A stretch of DNA of 64,000 nucleotides from Muribaculaceae bacterium (GTDB lineage: Bacteria; Bacteroidota; Bacteroidia; Bacteroidales; Muribaculaceae): contig JAQVCR010000003.1 in the NCBI GenBank assembly GCA_028689665.1, positions 124,001 through 188,000 of the forward strand, written 5' to 3'. Below, piece by piece: positions 20,533 through 30,596 of the stretch. The notes under the pieces were generated by a model. That model saw only the letters and a program-made list of their open reading frames with translations. It did no database searches and was not told the origin of the DNA. The first letter of the stretch is position 1. The number at the start of each line of letters is the position of its first letter. Made by a program: the position numbers and the translations under genes.

Positions 20533-21122
20533 AGTATCGACGTGCCATCAATATTTTCTATTTTATTTGAAAATAGCGTGGCATCGTCGCTATTTATTGT
20601 AATCTCCATATAGCAATTGTTGTCGAATATTTGTGATATTACTGTAATATTATCAGCTTTTATTATCTTCATCACGTCATTCAAATAGATGTAAGGAAAA
20701 TTAAATTTTACTATACTTTGCTCGTGGCATTCAATAATTTTGGCATTTGCTATTGCATCGGCGGCAGCTTCTCGATATGCTACAATAAGCCCTGATGTAC
20801 CTAATTTAATTCCACCAAAGTAGCGTACTACAATAATAAGTATATTTGTAAGATTGTTAGAGTTAATCTGTCCAAGGATAGGCTTCCCTGCTGTTCCCGA
20901 AGGCTCTCCGTTATCGTTCGATTGAAATTCATTTCGTGCTGCACCGAGCATATAAGCCCAACATACATGTCTTGCATCAAAATAATCTTTTTGAAAAGTT
21001 TTGATGTGTTCTTTAGCCTCGTCGGCAGAGTTTATAGGTATAGCAAAGGAAATGAATTTGCTCATTTTCTCTTTATACAAGCCTTCTGACTTTTCTTGAA
21101 TTGTGAGATAATAATCGCTCAT
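20529..21122 (-). CDS. YigZ/IMPACT family protein
   Basis: FDARHVCWAYMLG...SNDNGEPSGTAGKPIL...VRYFGGIKLGTSGLIVAYREA. Confidence 0.93.
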   Translation of the reverse strand: MSDYYLTIQEKSEGLYKEKMSKFISFAIPINSADEAKEHIKTFQKDYFDARHVCWAYMLGAARNEFQSNDNGEPSGTAGKPILGQINSNNLTNILIIVVRYFGGIKLGTSGLIVAYREAAADAIANAKIIECHEQSIVKFNFPYIYLNDVMKIIKADNITVISQIFDNNCYMEITINSDDATLFSNKIENIDGTSIL

Positions 21123-21200
21123 ATTTTATATATAAGGGGCTAACTTTATTGATGCAAAGTTAACCCCTAAATTGTAAATATCAAATATTAGATGTTGTTG

Positions 21201-22361
21201 TTAATATTTATGTGTCGTGTTATTCATTTCGTCGGGTGTTATAGATTTCTTATCCATTGAATACCAAACGTAGGCAATATATCCTACGACAAATGGTATT
21301 ATTAGTGATACGATACTCATAGTAGTGAGCGTAAATTCACTAGAAGAGCTATTATATATTGTTAGTGAGCTAGACGGATCGATTAAAGAAGGGTAGTAGG
21401 GTGTGCCGTTGTATCCTGCAACCCAGAATAAAGCTAATACTACCAATATAGTCCCTATTCCACTAAACCAGATACCTCTTCTAAAAGTATCGCTTAAAAT
21501 TGTCCTAATTATAGCATATAACACTAGGATTACACCTAATAAAAATACTATTAATGCCCACCACAGAGTAATGAAATTTATCAAATATTTATAATGAATC
21601 ACTTCAAATGAATTTGGAATAGTAGAAATCCCGTCTTTTGTGATTAATTGATAGCCATCTGATGTGAGAAGAATTGCTACAAAGGTGAGAAAGAATACTA
21701 CAAAAATTGCTCCGTTTATTATTAACGATTTTTTTTGAGCTTTTAGTTGTGGCTCATAGTTTATGTTATTGATAAAATATAAAGATGCTTGTGTGCGTGC
21801 AAGGAATAAGACAGTGAATCCGAGTAATAGATTTTTCCAACTAATCATCGCTTCAAGCCCGCGTGTCGAGGTCCATGTAGAAATTACCGGTGAATTAGGA
21901 TCTAAAAGTCTTTGTTTTTCAACCGTAAATTCGCCACCGAAGAAGAATGTAGCTACAGCAACGCCCAATAATACACACCCGACGATTCCATTAATAAATA
22001 GGAAGCAATCAAATGTTTTAGTACCAAATACGTTTCCCGGTTTGCGCCTAAATTCGTAGGACACAGCTTGTATAACGAAGCTAAATAAAATAAAAATCCA
22101 TAGCCAATATGCGCCACCAAAGCTGGTAGAATAAAACAATGGAAAAGAAGCAAAAAACGCACCACCAAATACTACTAATGTTGTAAAAGTAAGTTCCCAC
22201 TTGCGTCCTAGTGAATTTACAAGCATTGTTTTTTCCATATCGCTTTTGGCTTGCCAAAGCAAAGTCTGTCCTCCTTGAACGAATAATAAGAAGACTAGAA
22301 TTGCGCCTAAAACAGAAATTAGTAACCACCAATAAATCTGTAAATATTCATATTGTATCAT
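21201..22361 (-). CDS. cydB: Cytochrome bd ubiquinol oxidase subunit II
   Basis: Multi-TM CydB-like ORF directly downstream of cydA. Confidence 0.92.
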   Translation of the reverse strand: MIQYEYLQIYWWLLISVLGAILVFLLFVQGGQTLLWQAKSDMEKTMLVNSLGRKWELTFTTLVVFGGAFFASFPLFYSTSFGGAYWLWIFILFSFVIQAVSYEFRRKPGNVFGTKTFDCFLFINGIVGCVLLGVAVATFFFGGEFTVEKQRLLDPNSPVISTWTSTRGLEAMISWKNLLLGFTVLFLARTQASLYFINNINYEPQLKAQKKSLIINGAIFVVFFLTFVAILLTSDGYQLITKDGISTIPNSFEVIHYKYLINFITLWWALIVFLLGVILVLYAIIRTILSDTFRRGIWFSGIGTILVVLALFWVAGYNGTPYYPSLIDPSSSLTIYNSSSSEFTLTTMSIVSLIIPFVVGYIAYVWYSMDKKSITPDEMNNTTHKY

Positions 22362-22373
22362 AGTTGGAGTTTT

Positions 22374-23939
22374 TTAATGTTCATTTTGAATGTCGGTCAA
22401 TGATTTATTCTTGATTTGGTGTAACATAATACTTACTTCGGCAATTAAAAGCCCTGTAAATATAATGGCAAATAAGAAGAATGTGATTTGTACTGATGTC
22501 GATGAAACATCAGAAATTGCTGCACGAGTAGGCATTAGCCCTTCTATTACCCAAGGCTGTCTTCCCAGCTCTGCTGTAATCCACCCACATTCGCTACATA
22601 TCCATACGGCAGGAATAGATAGTATTGCGATCCATTGCATTAGCTTAGATTTCTGAAGTACAGTCCCTTTAAAAGCCATTATGGCGACAATAATAAAGAA
22701 AAATAGTAAATAACCTCCGATAATCACCATTATGTGAAAAGAGTAAAATACCAAGCAAGTGTCTGGTATAGCTTCGCTTACATCATCAAAATATCCATAG
22801 CCAAAGTAGTTATAATTTGCTTGTAGCACATTGTTGGCACTGTCGAGTAGCTCTTTATTTCCTTCAATTTGAGCTTTGTCATATAGCCGTAGCGCATTAT
22901 GCGCTATCTTCCCTCGCTCAATTCGTTCAGCATAAGAAATATTATAAATAGTGTCGCCGTTAGCAGTAAGCTCTATTCCGTCAATCAGGTCGTTAATACC
23001 CGGGACAAAAGCGTCGGGGTTGCCTGTTGCAAGCCATGACAGTCCTTTAGGAATAGAAATGTCGAAAATCAATTCTTTTTCGTTATTGTTATATTCCTTC
23101 TGTGGGTTTAAAAATCCCCAAGCAATAATTTTCTGTCCACATTGCCCACGATATAAACCTTCCATTGCTGCGAGTTTCATTGGCTGCACTTTATATACGG
23201 CTTTAGCCGAACCATCGCCAAAGTGTATTGTTAATAAGATTCCTATAATTCCTACCCACGATGCAACTTTAATGCTTTTTATTGCCATATCTGTATTTCT
23301 TTTCTTTAGTAGCAACCAGCCACTTACACCAATAACAAATACGGCGGCAAGTGCCCAGCCACTAAGTACTGTGTGGAAAAATTTATTAATGGCAACGGGT
23401 GATAAAGCAACATCGGCAAAGCTATCCATCACATTTCGCATTTGTGCCGGATCGAATTGCATTCCTACAGGATATTGCATCCATGCATTAGCAACTAGTA
23501 TCCATAGTGCCGAAAGACTTGCTCCTATTGCTGTGAGCCATGTGGCTGCAAGGTGAAAACCGGGGCTTACTTTTTTCCACCCGAAGAACATAACAGCGAT
23601 AAACGTTGATTCCATAAAGAATGCAAGCAGACCTTCTATCGCTAATGGGGCTCCAAAAATGTCGCCTACAAACCAGCTGTAATTCGACCAGTTAGTTCCA
23701 AATTCAAACTCAAGGATAATACCTGTCGCTACTCCTATGGCAAAGTTGATGCCGAACAGCAACATCCAGAATTTAGTTATGCCGAGCCATTTTTTGTCTT
23801 TTGTACGAATGTATATCGTTTCCATAATGGCTACTATTACCGATAGCCCCAATGTCAATGGCACAAATAACCAATGATATATCGCTGTGAGTGCAAATTG
23901 AGCTCGCGACCAGTCGACTACATTTATTAAGTCATTCAT
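22374..23939 (-). CDS. cydA: Cytochrome bd ubiquinol oxidase subunit I
   Basis: DWSRAQFALTAIYHWLFVPLTLGLS N-terminus, FGTNWSNYSWFVGDIFGAPLAIEGLLAFFMESTF. Confidence 0.96.
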   Translation of the reverse strand: MNDLINVVDWSRAQFALTAIYHWLFVPLTLGLSVIVAIMETIYIRTKDKKWLGITKFWMLLFGINFAIGVATGIILEFEFGTNWSNYSWFVGDIFGAPLAIEGLLAFFMESTFIAVMFFGWKKVSPGFHLAATWLTAIGASLSALWILVANAWMQYPVGMQFDPAQMRNVMDSFADVALSPVAINKFFHTVLSGWALAAVFVIGVSGWLLLKKRNTDMAIKSIKVASWVGIIGILLTIHFGDGSAKAVYKVQPMKLAAMEGLYRGQCGQKIIAWGFLNPQKEYNNNEKELIFDISIPKGLSWLATGNPDAFVPGINDLIDGIELTANGDTIYNISYAERIERGKIAHNALRLYDKAQIEGNKELLDSANNVLQANYNYFGYGYFDDVSEAIPDTCLVFYSFHIMVIIGGYLLFFFIIVAIMAFKGTVLQKSKLMQWIAILSIPAVWICSECGWITAELGRQPWVIEGLMPTRAAISDVSSTSVQITFFLFAIIFTGLLIAEVSIMLHQIKNKSLTDIQNEH

Positions 23940-23969
23940 AGTGTAAATATTTAATTAAAGGTTAGTATA

Positions 23970-24209
23970 TTATTTATCTTTTAATAGCTCTTTCCTTACA
24001 TAATTGGCTTTATCTTTATCGTTATCAAATTTCGAGTCGAGAATGTCGGGGAAAAAGAAAATTTTCATAATGAAGAAGAATATAAATAATTTAATCAATA
24101 TAATTATCCATAGAGTTTTACCAACGGTCATAGATTTAAATCCTTCTAAATAGAAATTAAAAATTCTACTTATAAGTGGTTTCCTATATTTAGATCCTTC
24201 CATAATCAT
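23970..24209 (-). CDS. DUF4492 small single-TM protein upstream of cydA
   Basis: 79 aa with one strong TM (LWIIILIKLFIFFFIMKIFFF), same strand and immediately upstream of cydAB. Confidence 0.75.
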   Translation of the reverse strand: MIMEGSKYRKPLISRIFNFYLEGFKSMTVGKTLWIIILIKLFIFFFIMKIFFFPDILDSKFDNDKDKANYVRKELLKDK

Positions 24210-24474
24210 GCATTTATGATTTATTTTTACAAATATATTAAATTATGTTATGATTATAATCATATTTATGATTAGCTTTTACAAATTCATCTAAAAAAAT
24301 TACAAAAATGGAATTTTTAAATTATAGTAATAGTCTAATATATAGCAGAAACAACATATTTTAAGAAATATTCATTCGCTTTTATCATCTAAGTGGCACA
24401 GAAAAGAGAAAATAAATGATAATTTTGCATAGAAATTCTCCACAAAATTAAAAACGAAATAAACAAAAATAATT

Positions 24475-24930
24475 ATGGCAAATTGGTTTGAGTGCAAAGT
24501 GCGATATGACAAAATGTTAGAAACAGGTATACAAAAAGCAGTTACCGAGCCTTATTTAGTAGATGCTCTATCTTTCACAGAGGCAGAAGCCCGCATAATT
24601 GAAGAGCTTACTCCTTTTATATCAGGAGAATATACAGTTGCTGCTGTGAAAAGAACAAATATAACAGAAATATTCTGGGACGAAACAGGTGATAAATGGT
24701 ATAATGTAAAGACTAATTTTATTACTATTGATGAGAAGACGGCAAAAGAAAAGAAAACGTCATCACATATTCTTGTACAAGCATCTGAATTTAAAAATGC
24801 TTTAGATACCTTTATGGAGGGTATGAAAGGGACTCTTGCCGATTTCGAGATTGCAACAATTGCAGAAACTCCATTAATGGACGTTTTCAAATATAATAAA
24901 GCAAGCGACGAAAAGACGGAACAAAAATAA
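24475..24930 (+). CDS. DUF4494 domain protein
   Basis: MANWFECKVRYDKMLETGIQKAVTEPYLVDALSFTEAEARIIEEL...; overlaps the start of the next gene. Confidence 0.8.
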   Translation: MANWFECKVRYDKMLETGIQKAVTEPYLVDALSFTEAEARIIEELTPFISGEYTVAAVKRTNITEIFWDETGDKWYNVKTNFITIDEKTAKEKKTSSHILVQASEFKNALDTFMEGMKGTLADFEIATIAETPLMDVFKYNKASDEKTEQK

Positions 24931-25601
24931 TGAACGATATTGCTCAACAAATATTCAACATTAAGCAAGAATTACCTTCAGGGGTAGTTCTTGTTGCTGT
25001 GTCAAAGTTCCATCCAATAGAGGCTCTTATGGCAGCTTATAATTCCGGACAACGAATATTTGGAGAAAGTAGAGTGCAAGAGCTGATTGCTAAAGTTCCA
25101 CATATGCCTGCTGATGCAGAATGGCATTTTATAGGACATCTGCAGACGAATAAAGTGAAGTCATTGCTCCCCTGTGTATCAATGATTCAAAGTGTTGATT
25201 CATTGAAGCTTTTAAAAGTTATTAATGATGAGGCTGCAAAAATAGACAAAATTGTAGATGTCTTATTAGAGTTTCATGTAACTCACGAAGATTCAAAAAC
25301 AGGATTTACCGAAAATGAATTTGTAGATATAGAGACAGAATTATTGTCGCAAAAATATAATAATGTAAGATTCTGTGGAATAATGGGTATGGCAACAAAT
25401 ACAGATGATCAAGACATTATTTTATCAGACTTTAGCAAGCTACATATAATTTTCGATAAATTAAAACAAACGATATCCTCTAATAATCCAGAATTCAAGA
25501 CCTTAAGCATGGGAATGAGTGAAGATTATAAGATGGCTGTAAGCCAAGGTTCAAATATGGTAAGAGTAGGCTCTTCAATATTTGGAATTAGAGAATATTA
25601 A
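24930..25601 (+). CDS. YggS/PROSC family PLP homeostasis protein
   Basis: VLVAVSKFHPIEALMAAYNSGQRIFGESRVQE, EWHFIGHLQTNK, LSMGMSEDYKMAVSQGSNMVRVGSSIFG. Confidence 0.94.
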   Translation: MNDIAQQIFNIKQELPSGVVLVAVSKFHPIEALMAAYNSGQRIFGESRVQELIAKVPHMPADAEWHFIGHLQTNKVKSLLPCVSMIQSVDSLKLLKVINDEAAKIDKIVDVLLEFHVTHEDSKTGFTENEFVDIETELLSQKYNNVRFCGIMGMATNTDDQDIILSDFSKLHIIFDKLKQTISSNNPEFKTLSMGMSEDYKMAVSQGSNMVRVGSSIFGIREY

Positions 25602-25713
25602 ATCAAAATAATTAATTAATTATAAATAATTAGGACTTATAAGAAAATAAGTATTAATTTTGACCATGAAAGTGCCATGGCACACATATTTTAATTCTAA
25701 ACCAAAACTTGAG

Positions 25714-26988
25714 ATGGATAACATTAAACAACATCAATCAAAAAACATTCCAGCTATAGTAATTATGTTCTGCTTGTTTGGAATGATTTCGTTTGTTACA
25801 GGATTTCAGAATCCCTGTGGCGTAATCGTAAAAGAACAATTTGGGTTAAGCGACCTTGAATCGCAATTGGGAAATTTTGCTAATTTTATAGCATACGCCT
25901 TTATGGGATTTCCTGCCGGTCTAATCTTACAAAACAAAGGTTATAAATTTACAGCTATCACAGCCGTATTGATCGGGCTAGCCGGTGTGGCTTTAATGTT
26001 TGCTTCAACTTTACCTGATACTACTACAGCTGAAATGATGACACAAAACAAGACTCTTGTATATTCTCTTTATATAAGTGGAGCATTTGTTGCCGGATTC
26101 TCAATGTGTACTCTTAATACAGTTGTTAACCCTATGTTGAACCTATTAGGTGGCGGTGGAAAAACCGGAAACCAATTGTTGCAATTTGGTGGTGCTACCA
26201 ATTCATTATGTGCAACTATAGTTCCTATCTTGGTGGGCTATCTTATCGGTGGTAACATTGCACAAGCAACATTAATCAATACACGTACAGCCCTTTATAT
26301 TGCTATGGCTATCTTCTTTGTAGCATTTATTGTGCTAGTAAATTCTAAATTGCCAGAGCCAAACAGAGAAGCCAATAATAAAGAAAAAGTAGATATCTGG
26401 GGAGCATTTAGATTCCCGGTATTCGTTGGAGGTATAATAGCAATTTTCTTGTATGTAGGTATTGAGGTTGGTGTAGCTAACTTCCTTAATCTATATCTAA
26501 CCGACAAGAACGGCGTGGCAATGACAACAGAATTAGCCGGTGCAATTGTCGGTTCATATTGGTTCTTGATGCTAATTGGTCGTCTTATCGGCGGTTCGGT
26601 CGGAGGAGCAGTTTCTTCTAGAACTATGTTAACCGTTGTTTCTTTATTATGTATTGTCTTATTAATTTGTGGTATTTATTTACCACAGACTAAAGTAACA
26701 ATGCTAGGTTACACATTACCTCTTAATGCAATTTTCTTTGTACTATGTGGGTTATGTACATCAGTAATGTGGGGCGGAATCTTCAACCTTGCAACAGAAG
26801 GGCTAGGAAAATATACAGCAATTGCTTCAGGTATATTTATGGTAATGGTATGTGGCGGTGGAATCCTACCACTTCTACAAGGATTCGTAGCCGACTTTAG
26901 CGATTATGTAACTAGCTATTGGGTATTAGTTGCTGCAACAGCATATCTATTATTCTATGCACAAGTAGGTAGTCGCAAAAAAGCATAA
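25714..26988 (+). CDS. FucP-like MFS sugar:H+ symporter
   Basis: 12-TM MFS with LFGMISFVTGFQNPCGVIVKEQF. The ATG at 25714 (MDNIKQHQ) is preferred because upstream starts overlap the promoter-like TAATTTTG and a palindrome. Confidence 0.85.
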   Translation: MDNIKQHQSKNIPAIVIMFCLFGMISFVTGFQNPCGVIVKEQFGLSDLESQLGNFANFIAYAFMGFPAGLILQNKGYKFTAITAVLIGLAGVALMFASTLPDTTTAEMMTQNKTLVYSLYISGAFVAGFSMCTLNTVVNPMLNLLGGGGKTGNQLLQFGGATNSLCATIVPILVGYLIGGNIAQATLINTRTALYIAMAIFFVAFIVLVNSKLPEPNREANNKEKVDIWGAFRFPVFVGGIIAIFLYVGIEVGVANFLNLYLTDKNGVAMTTELAGAIVGSYWFLMLIGRLIGGSVGGAVSSRTMLTVVSLLCIVLLICGIYLPQTKVTMLGYTLPLNAIFFVLCGLCTSVMWGGIFNLATEGLGKYTAIASGIFMVMVCGGGILPLLQGFVADFSDYVTSYWVLVAATAYLLFYAQVGSRKKA

Positions 26989-27109
26989 AAAATTATATTA
27001 ACGACAAATTTCTAAAAAAGTCGTTATAAAATAGATAGTTTCACGCTCAATATTGTTATATTTGCAATAATAAGAGTGTGAAACTATTTTTTAGCAAACA
27101 TTAATAATT

Positions 27110-29137
27110 ATGAGTCAAATTAATTTTAATCGAGGAGCCGATAATATACGTATATTGGCAGCATCTATGGTTGAAAAGGCAAACTCAGGGCACCCGGGAG
27201 GTGCAATGGGAGGCGCAGATTATGCAAATGTGCTTTTTTCAAAATATATAGTCTATGATCCAAGCGATCCAACGTGGATAGCTAGAGATAGATTCTTCCT
27301 AGATCCAGGACACATGTCGCCAATGCTATATTCTGTTTTGGCACTGACAGGTCGCTATACATTAGAAGAGCTACAGCAATTTCGTCAATGGGGGAGTGTA
27401 ACGCCCGGACACCCGGAAGTAGATGTTTGTCGCGGAGTTGAAAATACATCAGGCCCACTCGGACAAGGACACACTATGGCTGTAGGATGTGCCATAGCCG
27501 AGAGGTTCCTTGTTTCACGTTTTGGCGAATCAATCTCTCATAAGACATATGCTTTTATATCCGACGGCGGTATTCAAGAAGAAATTTCACAAGGCGCAGG
27601 ACGAATAGCCGGATATTTAGGTTTGAGCAACCTTATCATGTTTTATGATAGTAATAATGTCCAACTTTCTACCGATGTCGATGATGTAACTTCTGAAGAT
27701 ACGGCGGCAAAATATAAGGCATGGAATTGGAACGTATTAGAAATAGATGGAACAAATGCCAATGAAATAGCTAATGCACTTGATATTGCTATTGCAGAAA
27801 CCTTACGTCCAACAATAATTATAGGCCATACGATAATGGGTAAAGGCTGTGTTACTGCTGATGGTCAGAACTTTGAAGGGAAATGCAGTACTCATGGACA
27901 GCCATTAAGCGCATCGGGTGCTTGTTATGACAAGACAATAGAAAATCTTGGTGGCGACCCTAAAAATCCGTGGCTAATTTTTGATGATGTGGCACAAATG
28001 TATGCAGCAAGAAAAGCCGAGCTGATTAAAATTTCGGCAACTAGAAAAGCAAAATTTAATGAGTGGGCAACTGCTAATCCTAAGGCCGCAAACGAATTGC
28101 AGGGCTTTATTGATGGCAAAATCCCCGAAATTGACTATTCTGCAATTGCGCACAAAGCTAATATAGCTACTCGTGCAGCTTCTGCAGATGTCCTATCAGT
28201 GTTAGCCGAGAAAGTGAAAAATATGATTGTATCGTCGGCCGACTTAGCAAATAGCGATAAAACTGATGCTTTTCTTAAAAAAACAGGAGCATTAAAAAAT
28301 AATGACTTTAGTGGTGCGTTCTTACATGCAGGCGTATCGGAACTATCAATGACTGCAATATTAAACGGAATCATGCTGCATGGGGCAATGAATGGAGCGT
28401 GTGCTACATTCTTTGTATTCTCAGATTATATGAAGCCGGCAGTAAGAATGGCAGCTTTAATGCAATTGCCTGTAAAATATATTTGGACACATGATAGTTT
28501 TAGGGTAGGTGAAGATGGCCCAACACACGAACCAGTAGAGCAAGAAGCTCAATTGAGGCTAATGGAAGAGCTAAAAAACCATGCCGGGAAAAACAGTATG
28601 CTTGTACTTCGTCCGGCAGATAGTGCTGAGACTAGTGTCGCTTGGAAAATGGCGATGGAAAATATAGATACTCCCACTGCTTTAGTACTTTCAAGGCAAA
28701 ATGTAAACGACCTACCATCAAATTCGGGTAATAGATATAATGATGCCCTGAATTCTATTCATGGAGCTTATATAATAGTAGACAACATTAATCCAGATGT
28801 GATACTTGTTGGTAATGGCTCAGAAGTGTCTACACTTGTCGACGCCGCTAAAATACTTCAAGCAGAAGGGATAACTTCAAGAATTGTTTCGGTACCATCT
28901 ATTGGATTATATAATAATCAACCACAAGAATATAAAGACAGCATCATCATTCCGGGGAAGAAAGTATTTGGACTCACCGCAGGGCTACCTTCTACACTTC
29001 TTCAGATTGTAGGCGATTATTCAAAAATATTCGGACTTGATCATTTTGGGGCATCGGCACCATATAAGGTATTAGATGATAAATTTGGGTTCCTTCCCGC
29101 TGAAGTTGCCAAAAAAATACAAATGAACTTAAAATAG
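27110..29137 (+). CDS. tkt: Transketolase
   Basis: EKANSGHPGGAMGGADYANVLFSKY, GPLGQGHTMAVGCAIAER, WTHDSFRVGEDGPTHEPVEQ. Confidence 0.95.
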   Translation: MSQINFNRGADNIRILAASMVEKANSGHPGGAMGGADYANVLFSKYIVYDPSDPTWIARDRFFLDPGHMSPMLYSVLALTGRYTLEELQQFRQWGSVTPGHPEVDVCRGVENTSGPLGQGHTMAVGCAIAERFLVSRFGESISHKTYAFISDGGIQEEISQGAGRIAGYLGLSNLIMFYDSNNVQLSTDVDDVTSEDTAAKYKAWNWNVLEIDGTNANEIANALDIAIAETLRPTIIIGHTIMGKGCVTADGQNFEGKCSTHGQPLSASGACYDKTIENLGGDPKNPWLIFDDVAQMYAARKAELIKISATRKAKFNEWATANPKAANELQGFIDGKIPEIDYSAIAHKANIATRAASADVLSVLAEKVKNMIVSSADLANSDKTDAFLKKTGALKNNDFSGAFLHAGVSELSMTAILNGIMLHGAMNGACATFFVFSDYMKPAVRMAALMQLPVKYIWTHDSFRVGEDGPTHEPVEQEAQLRLMEELKNHAGKNSMLVLRPADSAETSVAWKMAMENIDTPTALVLSRQNVNDLPSNSGNRYNDALNSIHGAYIIVDNINPDVILVGNGSEVSTLVDAAKILQAEGITSRIVSVPSIGLYNNQPQEYKDSIIIPGKKVFGLTAGLPSTLLQIVGDYSKIFGLDHFGASAPYKVLDDKFGFLPAEVAKKIQMNLK

Positions 29138-29213
29138 GATATAAACGTTATAGCTTATAAAGAAGGCATTTTGTTAAAAGATAACAGTATTTTATATTTT
29201 TTTTGTGAAATAG

Positions 29214-29243
29214 TTTGTCTGTGAGAAAATATTATTATCTTTG
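29214..29243 (+). promoter_or_regulatory. Promoter of the OmpA-family gene (TTTG, 18 nt, TATCTTTG)
   Basis: TTTG 29214-29217 and TATCTTTG 29236-29243, about 70 nt upstream of the ATG at 29313. Confidence 0.65.
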
Positions 29244-29312
29244 TGGAGCAAATTTGTTGAAATTAGAAAGACTATAACAAAGAATAACAACCAAAACGTA
29301 ATTTTTACATCT

Positions 29313-30500
29313 ATGAAAAAGATTACTTTATTAGCATTATTATGCTCAATGTTTATGGCACCTCTAGCTAATGCACAGGAGGTTACATACGTAGAAGACC
29401 CTTCGCAAGGATATCTTCAAAATAAGTTTAAAGATAATTGGTTTATTTCAGCTGAAGCCGGAATAGGTGGACTTGGAAGCCAATTTGACTCTAAACTTGG
29501 ATTTGGAAAAAGAATTATGCCAACGGCAAACATTTCTTTTGGTAAATGGTTCTCTCCAATAATTGGTTTGAGACTAGGAGTAGATGGCCAAAAACTTAAA
29601 GGAGCTACTAATACAGGTCTTTATATCGACCCAAAAGAAGCTAAGGTTGATGGTTATAATATCCAAAAATATTGGCAAGTAGGACCTGCTGCCGATGTAA
29701 TGTTAAACTTAACAAATTGGTGGTGTGGCTATCGTCCAGGACGCGTTTATAACGGTATCTTATATGCTGGTATGTCTGCTCATTGCATTCTTGCAAAAGA
29801 TGCAACTAAAACAGACGACTATAAATATAGCGGTACAGCTTTTGGCGCACGTCTAGGTTTATTGAACACATTTGCAATCTCTAAACAAGTTGATTTCTTA
29901 ATCGACCTACGCATGGACATGAACCAAACTCACATTGATAATCACAACTTCGATTTATACGGATCGTTGATGGCTGGTTTTGCTTACAAATTCAAAAAAC
30001 GCGAATGGAATGCTCCTATCACAGCTGTTTGTCCTCAATACAAATATACAGATGCTGAAGGTGATGCTCTAGTTTCTCGTCTACAAGCTGCCGATGCTAA
30101 GATTTCATCTCTAGAAAATCAATTGAAGAATTGTATGAATCGTCCTCAACCTAAAGCTAACGCTGCAGCTGTTGAAAATACTACATTAGCTACAATTTAT
30201 TTCCCAATTGGTTCTTCAAGAGTTAATGGAGCAAATGCTAATTTAGTAAAAGCATTAGCAAATGCAATGAAAGATTCAGATTCTAAATATACTGTAACAG
30301 GTTGGGCTGATAGCTATACCGGTTCTGCTAAATACAACGAAAAACTACGTGAAGCACGTGCTAACAACGTAGCTAAGATTCTTAAAAAGAGAGGCGTTGC
30401 AGCAGATAAACTTACAGTTAATTCAAATTCTGAGAATTTGACTAAATTTGGTTCTAAGAGTGCTTCTCTAGACCGTGCTGTAACAATCAGTGTTGATTAA
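29313..30500 (+). CDS. OmpA family outer membrane protein
   Basis: Signal peptide MKKITLLALLCSMFMAPLANAQEV, beta-barrel, C-terminal OmpA domain (YTVTGWADSYTGSAKYNEKLREARANNVAKIL). The ORF-track start at 29241 is upstream of the likely start. Confidence 0.92.
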   Translation: MKKITLLALLCSMFMAPLANAQEVTYVEDPSQGYLQNKFKDNWFISAEAGIGGLGSQFDSKLGFGKRIMPTANISFGKWFSPIIGLRLGVDGQKLKGATNTGLYIDPKEAKVDGYNIQKYWQVGPAADVMLNLTNWWCGYRPGRVYNGILYAGMSAHCILAKDATKTDDYKYSGTAFGARLGLLNTFAISKQVDFLIDLRMDMNQTHIDNHNFDLYGSLMAGFAYKFKKREWNAPITAVCPQYKYTDAEGDALVSRLQAADAKISSLENQLKNCMNRPQPKANAAAVENTTLATIYFPIGSSRVNGANANLVKALANAMKDSDSKYTVTGWADSYTGSAKYNEKLREARANNVAKILKKRGVAADKLTVNSNSENLTKFGSKSASLDRAVTISVD

Positions 30501-30519
30501 TTAGCATAAAAATATTTTT

Positions 30520-30550
30520 AAAAAGCATCTCTATATGAGAAGCTTTTTTT
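30520..30550 (+). terminator. Rho-independent terminator after the OmpA gene
   Basis: aaaaagcatctc-tatat-gagaagcttttttt hairpin with T-run. Confidence 0.8.
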
Positions 30551-30596
30551 ATATGCAAAATTTTACTTTTTACGCTATATATTCTAAATTTGTAGA

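Noticed and set aside
21135-21168. aggggctaacttt...aaagttaacccct hairpin between cydB and the YigZ gene as a terminator
   Set aside because: Stem is good (12/13) but no U-tract on the minus strand; function unclear.
22951-23556. 201-aa plus-strand ORF
   Set aside because: Antisense to cydA, whose protein is unmistakable.
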